From Datnioides undecimradiatus (Eukaryota > Chordata > Actinopteri > Lobotiformes > Datnioididae), in NCBI GenBank assembly GCA_008933995.1, contig WARS01000036.1, positions 20,693,285-20,757,284 on the forward strand: DNA of 64,000 nucleotides, read 5' to 3'. The position numbers and the translations under genes are program-made. Below the pieces are notes generated by a model. The model was not told where the DNA came from. It did no database searches and was given only the letters and a program-made list of their open reading frames with translations. Positions 56,510-64,000 of this stretch are shown here, piece by piece (position 1 is the first letter of the stretch; each line of letters starts with the position of its first letter).

Positions 56510-57781
56510 TTGCTCGTGGAAATCTGGAAATATAAGATTATGAAGTCATGGTTTCTATGGTTTCTGAGCAGATTCATAGATGTTTCAGTGGTGGCAGGGT
56601 CTCAGCTGGTAATCATGGTTAAACATCACCTCCGACTGTGTGTGTGCGACGTCTTTGTGCTCTGATTTGGTTTGATTACGACTCTAAGATGATGCAAATT
56701 CCTACGCAGTCTGCACTGAACAAATGCAGAGATCGTGAACAAGTCGACTTTCTATTGGAGGAAAATAAACCCTCGTAGCTCTTTGCTCATGAAATTTGTA
56801 CGATGGAGGGGAAGGTGAGAGGTGGATGAATAAAAAAAGAGCGAGTGTAGGTGAGAAGAAGACGAACTGGGAAAACACTTTTACTGTCAGCGCAATGGCT
56901 GTGTGGTTGCGGCGGGGGATCCGACGGCATGTGCAAAAACACAACTCCGGTTGGAGTGGGGGTGTGAGAGCGAAGATTAAAGTTATAAAAAGAAAGTGAG
57001 GATGAGAGGCTGTTAATAAAAGAGGACTGAAAGGAGTGCGACATGGAGGCTGGAGGACGGCGCCACGACACGCGTGCCCAGGAGCATCCGACTCTGCGGC
57101 GGCACCGGCGGCTCGTTGAGAGACTGTCAAGGACAATTTCATCCTCCCTCCAACATCTCCTTTGCCTTTTACTCTCACAGCACAGCCTGCGTGCACTAAA
57201 CAAGCCATTTGAATCATTATCAAAGTGTTTATTCCTGCACAAGTCAACCCCATCGTGTTTTATCCCTCCCTGTTATCTTTCCGTCATCACTCCAAACAGA
57301 TTTCCCCCAGTGTTTGCCTCTTCCCTTCTGTGACCGGGGATATCGGCACTTTTGTCGGGTTTGGGTGGCGTTCCCTTAAGTACACAGCGGAGACGCACAA
57401 TTCCCATCCCTCCCCTAACCCGCGTAAACACAACAACTGGGCAGAATGTGGGATGTTCCTCGCTTCGCCCTGCAGCTAACAACAATCAAATGTTTGTTTA
57501 CAGGGGCTGGGGTTGGAAATGCGGAGGGGGTATGATGACGATGGCGAGGTTGCCGGGCTCGGGATAATTCAAAACACACTGAATTAGCAGAAGGAGGCTT
57601 GTTGTGAGACGTGGAGAGCCTCCGTGAAGGGCCCGGGTGCTTGGCTGGGCGTGTTTATCTGGGTGGGCTGAACAGGGAAATGTCCCTCATCCCTGACCTG
57701 ATCAGTGGAAGCTGAGCTGCCTTGTTTGCCTGGTAGCCACTCTGCTCCCTGGTAATAGCATAAGCTCAGAGGACAAACAAA

Positions 57782-57931
57782 ATGGCGGGCCCCGTGCGGA
57801 TCGTCTTGCTCCTGTGGCCGCCGGCTAACCGCCGCTGTTTACTCAGCGCAAAGCACGCGGTGGCTGCGGCGCTCCAGAGAAACTGTGGGATCGGTGAATT
57901 AGTCCTGAGCGTATCTGGTGTTGGAGGATGA
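57782..57931 (+). CDS. Weak candidate small ORF, product unknown
   Basis: acaaacaaaATGGCGGGC fits the YY1/TISU-type start, with A at -3 and G at +4. The frame is open for 49 codons to TGA at 57929-57931 in a CpG-rich stretch. The peptide begins MAGPVRIVLLLWPPANRRC, a short hydrophobic segment after a basic residue that resembles a weak signal sequence, then an Ala-rich part and a Gly/Val end. No family was recognised. It is shorter than usual ORF cut-offs, and such starts are expected a few times by chance. Confidence 0.17.
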   Translation: MAGPVRIVLLLWPPANRRCLLSAKHAVAAALQRNCGIGELVLSVSGVGG

Positions 57932-58124
57932 GTCCTGCTGTCTGACGTGACAGGAGCGAAGCAGCCGAGCCTCCCTGACCTCCACATCTCAAGAAGAGCC
58001 GCGCAGCTAAACGAAGGATATCGAATTCACATCCCGGTTCCTTCAGGGGTGAGTTCTCCCAATCAGCCCACGGGCAGAGACACCAAACGGGAAGGAGTAT
58101 TATATTTTGTCCTGCCTTCGCAAA
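57932..58124. other. Non-genic stretch
   Basis: Unique sequence with no feature recognised. Confidence 0.5.
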
Positions 58125-58335
58125 AATAAACACACATGTAACCACTGATTGCAGCTCGTTGAGAGTTGCTCCTCCATTATGTGAAACCTCAAAGCATGGC
58201 CTGCTGATTATGGGGACAGCGATCCCTGCATCCACGCTGGCACGGTAACAAAGAGGCGCTGCCGTCGCATGTGGCCAAGGGTGGCTCGCATTACCAATTG
58301 TGCTGACCAATTAAGACCGCACATGAAAGGCCTGT
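58125..58335. promoter_or_regulatory. Possible conserved non-coding element
   Basis: Repeat-free stretch with accactgattgcag, ctgctgattatgggg, attaccaattgtg and accaattaagacc. Two CCAAT-like/homeodomain hybrid words (accaatt) lie 17 bp apart at the right end. Inference from composition. Confidence 0.22.
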
Positions 58336-59709
58336 TTAAGACGAGTTTCAGCGGGGTTCGTGTTGGTGTGGGTGTTTGTGTTTGTGCGGTCTGATTAATT
58401 ACTCCTGACGCAGCCTTTCTGACGCTGCCTCTTTATGTCTGCTCTTATCTCTGAGCTGAATGGTAATGAGGCAGTGTGGGCCTGTCGCTCAGCCATGCCA
58501 GAGGAATCCCTCTGTTTAAGGAGACAGTCTGGAGCATTGACTGTATATAAAGTCCTTACAGGCGAGTCTGGCCACTTGGCAGCCATCTTGGCAACCCCCG
58601 GGGGGCAGTTATTTAGGAAGAACAAGAGCCGCTATCTAAATAAATGGGGAGAGAGCCAGAGCTTCACTTTCAATGCTCACTGGGGCATAAAAACAGCATG
58701 AATCACCGGTAAAATCTGATAAAAAGTTTGGGGACTTTACCCCAAAGTAAAGTTTAAACGACTTTCCCACCCACCGGTTACACTTGTACCACGCATGCAC
58801 ACGATCTCAACGCAGCAGCAGCTTCTTTTAGGTCTCAAACCAAAACGCTGCGACGCACCTGGATGATGTTAGGCAACTCGTTCAGTCACCAGTTATTGCT
58901 TATTTGAAGTCCTTCTGCAACCAAACCAGTTGAAACTGTCGGGAATCTGTTCGCTTGCATGAATGCAACAAAACCATTGGCTGATTCTGTTTATAAGGCG
59001 TATCATTGGCTATTGGGGTGAAAGGGCGGGATATGCATCATGCAACCATCACCTTTAGCATCGCAGACTCTATAATGTTACTGACGATGTGTCTCTGCAT
59101 CCTCTGACTGCACATAAACCACATGAATATCCTGAATACATCAGTGCATCAGGCTGCAGCCAGCCACCGGGAGGTGATCCAGATGCTTTGGTCTTCACCT
59201 GCGTTGACCTCAGATCGTCCGTCTTTTAGAAACAGTCAATATTATTGTCTGGAGGCGGGAAGACACCTTCTGCTTCACCGCTGAGGCTGAAAATAAGAAA
59301 TAACACAAATACCAACAGATGCTACATCCCCCGACCCACACACACCCACTGCACAGCATCAAATAGTCATAATTTGTGTACCTGATTCCTGAGAATGCCT
59401 AAATATACATCCACTGCTTCCTTCATGCGTGCTGCGAGAACACACTGCATGTACCGAGGAACCTCTAAACCATCAGGAGGTCATCTTTATTTTATCCTGT
59501 TTTCCATCTTCGCCGGTTCCCTATTTGTTCCTCTCCTCCCAAGTACATGTTCTCATTATTCACATTGCCACAGGGATGTGTATACGTGTCTCCACTGTAA
59601 AATATAAAAAGAGTCCCGGGCAGCCTGCCAAGGATACGTGCAGACAATGACTTCGGCTAAATGTTTGGGACAAACCTAAAGACAGGGATAGCGGGGAGAG
59701 GAGCGGGGT
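58336..59709. other. Non-genic stretch; possible repeat relic at 58533
   Basis: The string gagcattgactgtatataaag at 58532-58552, followed by ggcagccatcttgg, recalls a teleost repeat that carries 'gactgtatataaa' near one end. The remainder is unique. No gene was recognised. Confidence 0.4.
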
Positions 59710-59915
59710 TTCGTTGGTAAAGGGTAGCTTTAGAAGGGGAAAATGGGTCATGACCAGCGGGGTCAGGGGTTTAAATCCCAGGAGGAGCCGGGAAAGATTC
59801 GGGTCAGCAGAAGAAAATAGGTAACACTCTCCTCTACCCAAATTAACTGCCATCAAAGTGCCCTTTAGCAAGGCACTGACCCCTGACTGTTGTTACGTAG
59901 CTGCGCAGAGGGCGG
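59710..59915 (+). mobile_element. tRNA-derived SINE, degraded
   Basis: A tRNA-like head with tggtaaagggtagctt (A-box-like) and gggtttaaatccca at 59767-59780 (a B-box with two changes from ggttcgaatccc) is followed by ggaaagattcgggtcagc, ggtaacactctcctctaccc, aactgccatcaaagtgccct and ttagcaaggcactgacccct. The last words match teleost SINE bodies of the 'gcccttgagcaaggcacttaacccc' type. No intact A-tail or flanking duplication was seen. The promoter boxes are mutated, so it is probably inactive. Confidence 0.65.
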
Positions 59916-60434
59916 GGAAAGGCTGCAGCGGAGGGCGGATTAGAGAGGACGCGTGTCGAGGTCGTCCAACGGCCTGGGTAGGCCTGCAGGAACACGTGAT
60001 GACCACAGGTCCCAGCGGTGAAAATGGAGTTTTTCAGATTTGCATTTTGATTCTTGACACAGGTGATGCAGACAGAACAGGAAAGGCGATCCCGAGCATC
60101 ACGACGAGGACGGGCCGACCGGGAAAGGCCTGGTGAGCAATCCCTACGATATTCGCCGGGTTGTGATATCCCCCTTTTGCGATCACATCGACAATCTAAA
60201 TCCATGCACTCAGCGGGTGGCGCGAGATCTTTCGCTTTACGAGATCAGAACACATCAGCGAAGCTTGTTTCATCTCGGCCGACGCCGCGGCAGTCAGATT
60301 ACCTGCCTTTGATTTCCTGCACGCAGACGGCCTCTCTCAGCTCTCGTCTCAGCTCTTTGCAAGTTCAGTATCAGGAATCAGACGCCTGATCGCCCGTGAC
60401 GCAGCTCCTGCCGCTGGTCCTCAGCTGCTCAGTT

Positions 60435-60435
<1 letters not shown>

Positions 60436-60471
<36 letters not shown>
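60436..60471. repeat. (GT)18 microsatellite
   Basis: Uninterrupted GT tract. Confidence 0.97.
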
Positions 60472-60473
<2 letters not shown>

Positions 60474-62554
60474 CACTTTAACACAAGTCTGCAGGAAGAA
60501 ACCATCCTCCATCTAATTGCAACAACATTTCTGCATTAAAATGTGTAAATGATGTCAAGTTGTTGTTTACATGTTGTTGTTCTGCGTGTTGTAGATCTAT
60601 GTTCTACATGTTGTTGATCTGTGTTCCTCCATGATCTCAGGTGTCCCATCAGGAGACTCTGTGAATCCAGATCAGCTCTGTGATCGGCTTCACTTCCTGT
60701 CTGTGGCGTCACCGCCTCCTCTCTGTGCCTGTGTCAGTGCTGTGTTGTGCTTCATAAACTGACTCTGGATCAGATGTAAGACACATTATGCACTTCCAGT
60801 CTTCAGGTTTTTTCCTTAAACTAAGAGTTTTCCCTCAAACAGTGATGAAGTAAAGTGGAACTGATTAAAACACAGAAATGATGTTTTCTGATGACTGAGA
60901 ATCACTAAATGTCAACAGTTTCTGGTTTTCTTCGTCGGTTTCCTGTTTCACAACGTGTGATTTCAGCAGCCCCAGCTCATGTAAGAGCCACAAATGGCTT
61001 TTTGTAAATGGGATAAAACACACAACAACACCTGAAAGCTCCTTGAACGTTATTCAAATAGGTAAAACCGGAGCAATGAATGATCCGCTCTGCAGCGCCG
61101 ACAACAACTTACATAAATTGTCTCTTATTATGTTTCCGTACAATGTGTTTCTCTGATCACAGTTACAGGTCACTGGGAGTCGGGCTGCTTTCATACCTGA
61201 TAAAAGAGTCGCTTATTTTGCAGAGGAAACACTAAATCTTCGCACTTCCCTGCAGAAAGCAGCTTCGAATGCAACCCCGCGCCGACATATTTAGTACAGT
61301 TGCATCTGTAGCAACCTTCAAGAGCCGGCCTCGGTCACAGCCTCGACAACTGTAGCTGCAGCTCCCAGGTGTGAGTATCTGTCTGTGTGAATGTGAAGCA
61401 GTGCCTGGCTGCGAGAGGGCATGCACGCTCAGCAAACCCTTCCCCGCATAAATAAAGGTTGAATTACTTAATATAACCTGAGCTATTATTTCCTGCTCCT
61501 CTGAGGCCAATTCATCTCCTCGTGAAGTTTGTCCTGTGTGGTTACGCAACCGATCCTTGATAAGTTCTTAAAGAGCAAAGTATTTTATGGATATCAGCTC
61601 TGGTGCTGGTGGCTCCGGCGACGACCATGCATTATTAATACGACATTAGTCAAACTAACACGACTTCCATCGGCCATTTTTAAATAACTCAGCTTATTCC
61701 CGGGTCCCACTGTGCCTGCAGCCGTCGCGCTGAAGGGCACCTTGGTGATTCTCACGCCGTGCCTGCACAAAACTCATTTTTAGTGATTCTTTCACAACAA
61801 TAAACAGTTTCCAGCCGTAAACTGCAACAGAAGATGTTCTCACTTTGGGTCTTTACGGTCGTCCGGTGGAGCGCCGTCCCGCCTGATGTCAGCGCTGGCA
61901 CACATGCGAAATGAATCACGGCGATGGCTGTTAGAACCCAGACGACCCCGATGTCAGGAGAATGTGAGATTTACAGTAGGCTCACTGTACGACATCTGTT
62001 TCGCGACACCGAATACCCGCTGAGATAAACCCATCCCGTGTTCACGCAGACACGCGATAGCCGTGACGACGCAGCTGCGAGATTGAAGAAACATATTCCT
62101 CCGCCGCCGCCCCGCGCCCTCACTTCCACGTTGAATCGTTCGCTGAATGAATGTTTTTTAAGGACTGTTTTCACTCCGGTGTGTCAGCGATTCTCCTCCT
62201 CCCTCCCTCCCCGTCACATATAATGAGTTTCGGGTGTGTCGTGCAGTGTAAACACGGGCTGAACATGAAGCGATCAGCATATTTTGTGGTTTGCTACTTG
62301 TTTGCTATTGCAGTTAACTGGATGCCAGAAATAGCTGCACACTGAGTCACGATCCCCACAAAGTTATTTGCGACTGTCTTGGCAGCTCAACGTGAAACCT
62401 ACAGTACATGCCTGAACGCGTTACCTCCAAGGACGAAGGGAGGGGGGGGGGCGTCTGTGGAAAGACAAACTTTAATTAAAACTGCATTAGTTGCAGTTGG
62501 GGACGGTAGACAAGAGCAATATTTTCCATCCAAGTGGCGAAAGGAGTGTAACAA

Positions 62555-62650
62555 ATGTGCGGGGTGCAATTAAAATGCCACTCACAGGGTTTAATTGGCT
62601 CTAATTATTGTTGTGTGTCATGGGGTCAGTGAGGAAAAGCTCTTTTCAGC
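62555..62650. promoter_or_regulatory. Possible conserved non-coding element
   Basis: gtgcaattaaaatgcc, ggtttaattggctctaattattg and gtgtcatgggg lie within 80 bp without simple repeats. Inference from motif density. Confidence 0.22.
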
Positions 62651-62726
62651 AGTAGGCAGATCCCTCTCTCTCTCTCTCGCACCGCTTCTATTCTAGGTCG
62701 GTTTTAAAAATAATTGCACGGTTAAA

Positions 62727-62743
62727 AGAAGAAGAAGAAGAAG
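62727..62743. repeat. (GAA)n triplet tract
   Basis: Five to six AAG units. A second shorter GAAGAAGAAG tract lies at 62770-62780. Confidence 0.9.
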
Positions 62744-63394
62744 CTGATGCATTTTACTTTAATCAAGCTGAAGAAGAAGAGGAGCTGCGGCTAAACTGCC
62801 AATAAGAAGAGAATGACTGATCAGTGTGTCTGTGCAAAACAGGCCGTCAACACGTCTGAACCTGGAGATTACACATTTTAAAACATGATGAAATATTAAT
62901 TTCCTTTAACCCAGTTCAGATAAATCAGCAGCTGCTCCACGGTTTGCAAAAACAAAGCATGCAGAACTTGCTGCAGCTGAATCTGCACCTCAGACTCTTT
63001 TTAGACAAACAGGTGCCATAATATTTTAACATTAAGCTGAAATAGTTGATTTTTAACGTTTTAACCTTGGGAACCTCCTCTCTTCTTCCACAGCAGAGGG
63101 AGTTTTCTCAGCTGTAATGAATTAAATTTGCAGTTTAAAGCAAAATAATACTCAGCAGACTGTTTGTGTGAAATCACCTCTAACTTCCTTCTGACTCCAT
63201 CCCTTCCTGCACATCCAACACTCAAACTCAAACATGTTTCCCAACAAGCTGTAATTTGAACGTTGCATATTTATTATTGCTTGCATGACTGTGCAGCTCC
63301 GCAAGTGCACTAGAGCACATGCAGCGCATCAAAGCTTCAACAGCAGCTGCTGTATTTGACTGCAAGGCATGTTGGGAAAAAGCAAAGTTTCAGG

Positions 63395-63690
63395 ATTTAA
63401 TACTTTACTTGGGGAAAATTGCAACGTTATTAGCATTAAAATATACTAAAAGTAAAAGTACTCATACTTATGTGTTATTTGGATAATAATTATTGTTGCA
63501 TTGACATGTGCATCACTTTAATGCTGCAGCTGGTAAAGAGGAATATAGCTTTAACTGATATCTGATACAATAAAGTTATTCATAAGAGATATTCTGCATT
63601 ATTAGTCTGCAAACTAGTGGCAATGAAACAGTAAATGCAGTGAAAGAACAGAAATAGATTAAAATGTAAATGTACTTAGTTACTCTCCAA
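63395..63690 (+). mobile_element. Non-autonomous DNA transposon relic
   Basis: The order tactttacttggg, attagcattaaaatatac, aaaagtaaaagtactca, ttggataataattattg, catcactttaatgctgcagc, tggtaaagagg and finally aaatgtacttagttactctcc matches a very abundant teleost non-autonomous element whose end reads '...aaatgtacttagttactttccaccactg'. The right end here is cut or mutated before 'accactg' and the left end is degenerate. It has no coding capacity. Confidence 0.7.
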
Positions 63691-64000
63691 ATCAGCAGAT
63701 CGGACTCTGTCCACATTCCTGGGCGCCGCCACATTCCCGCCGACCATCATCCACTCAAGCACCTGCAGGAAACACAGGAGAGCGGCCCGTCACCAGCGCG
63801 GCGAATGTCTCTGCTCCGTGTAATCAATCAACTCGCCGTCCCCGCTCCCGCCTCCCTCTTTTCTCTACAACCAACCATTTCTTGGCAAAACACAGAGGAA
63901 AGTTTGATGGTTGGTGGCGGCTGTGAAACTGTGTGGGCCGTAAATAACGAAGCGTGGCTCTGACTCTGAGACGTTTCTCTCTGGGAGCTGTTTTTGCTGC
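63691..64000. other. Non-genic stretch at window end
   Basis: GC-richer unique sequence. The 97-codon frame 63670-63963 overlaps the transposon end and has no family resemblance. Confidence 0.45.

Larger units (their letters stand above)
53766..57781. other. Non-genic stretch
   Basis: Holds short tandem words at 54941-54987 (ggttgagcatcag units), a T run near 55277, the TTAGCTG repeat at 56482-56509, and ordinary unique sequence. The overlapping minus-strand frames at 56702-57253 (183 and 151 codons) have no recognisable domain. Confidence 0.5.
59916..63394. other. Non-genic stretch
   Basis: Contains the GT tract 60436-60471, imperfect gttgttctgngtgttgtagatct repeats at 60560-60640, a G run near 62443, GAA triplets at 62727-62743 and the AT-core-rich block 62555-62650. 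No gene was recognised. Confidence 0.5.

Noticed and set aside
56702-57253. Overlapping 183- and 151-codon minus-strand frames
   Set aside because: Two frames open over the same bases, with no recognisable domain or splice context.
1-64000. CRISPR array, prophage, operon or other prokaryotic system
   Set aside because: No regularly spaced direct repeats with unique spacers, no dense coding, and repeat content typical of fish.

Overview
The window looks like non-coding DNA from a ray-finned, probably percomorph, fish. I infer this from about 25 (CA/TG)n tracts in 64 kb, intermediate GC with frequent CpG, and degraded repeats whose diagnostic words I associate with teleost genomes (an LINE 3' end with the 'gtcgctttgga' word, a 'gttgttccaga...gggagccaatg' element, a tRNA-derived SINE, a Tc1-like transposon end, and an 'aaatgtacttagttac' non-autonomous element). 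There are no operons, ribosome binding sites or bacterial-style gene packing. No open reading frame could be assigned to a known protein family, and I found no tRNA, rRNA, snRNA or recognisable microRNA. The window is best described as a gene desert or the inside of a very large intron.

Layout. 0-3.4 kb: three local copies of one sequence (A and B in tandem, C 1.4 kb further on), with an unusual pattern of identity. 3.4-17.6 kb: mostly unique sequence with one old LINE fragment (8.4 kb), an AT-rich block (10.2-10.6 kb), two adjacent perfect hairpins (16.5 kb) and an RFX-type X-box (17.1 kb). 17.6-20.9 kb: a CpG-rich, (GT)n-rich block with six dinucleotide tracts and a CpG-island-like stretch. 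21-31 kb: unique sequence, more CA/TG tracts, three retroelement remnants. 31.9-32.1 kb: a CGG-triplet stretch ahead of a strong-context ATG and a splice-donor-like site. 34-41 kb: CA-rich and CpG-rich patches with two weak coding candidates (36.2 and 40.0 kb). 43-49.8 kb: a 41-bp minisatellite, an inverted pair of NK2-class sites, a LINE-like repeat, a Tc1-like end and a probable solo LTR. 50-64 kb: blocks of strand-asymmetric pyrimidine/purine sequence, several stretches rich in homeodomain core sites, a SINE (59.7 kb) and a non-autonomous DNA element (63.4 kb).

Since no gene is established, nothing can be said about genes working together. The most economical reading is a regulatory landscape: many 100-250 bp stretches rich in TAAT/ATTA cores, free of simple repeats, between decayed transposons. 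That is inference from composition only; conservation was not tested. Coding candidates are given with low confidence; ATGGCGG-type starts occur about as often here as chance predicts.
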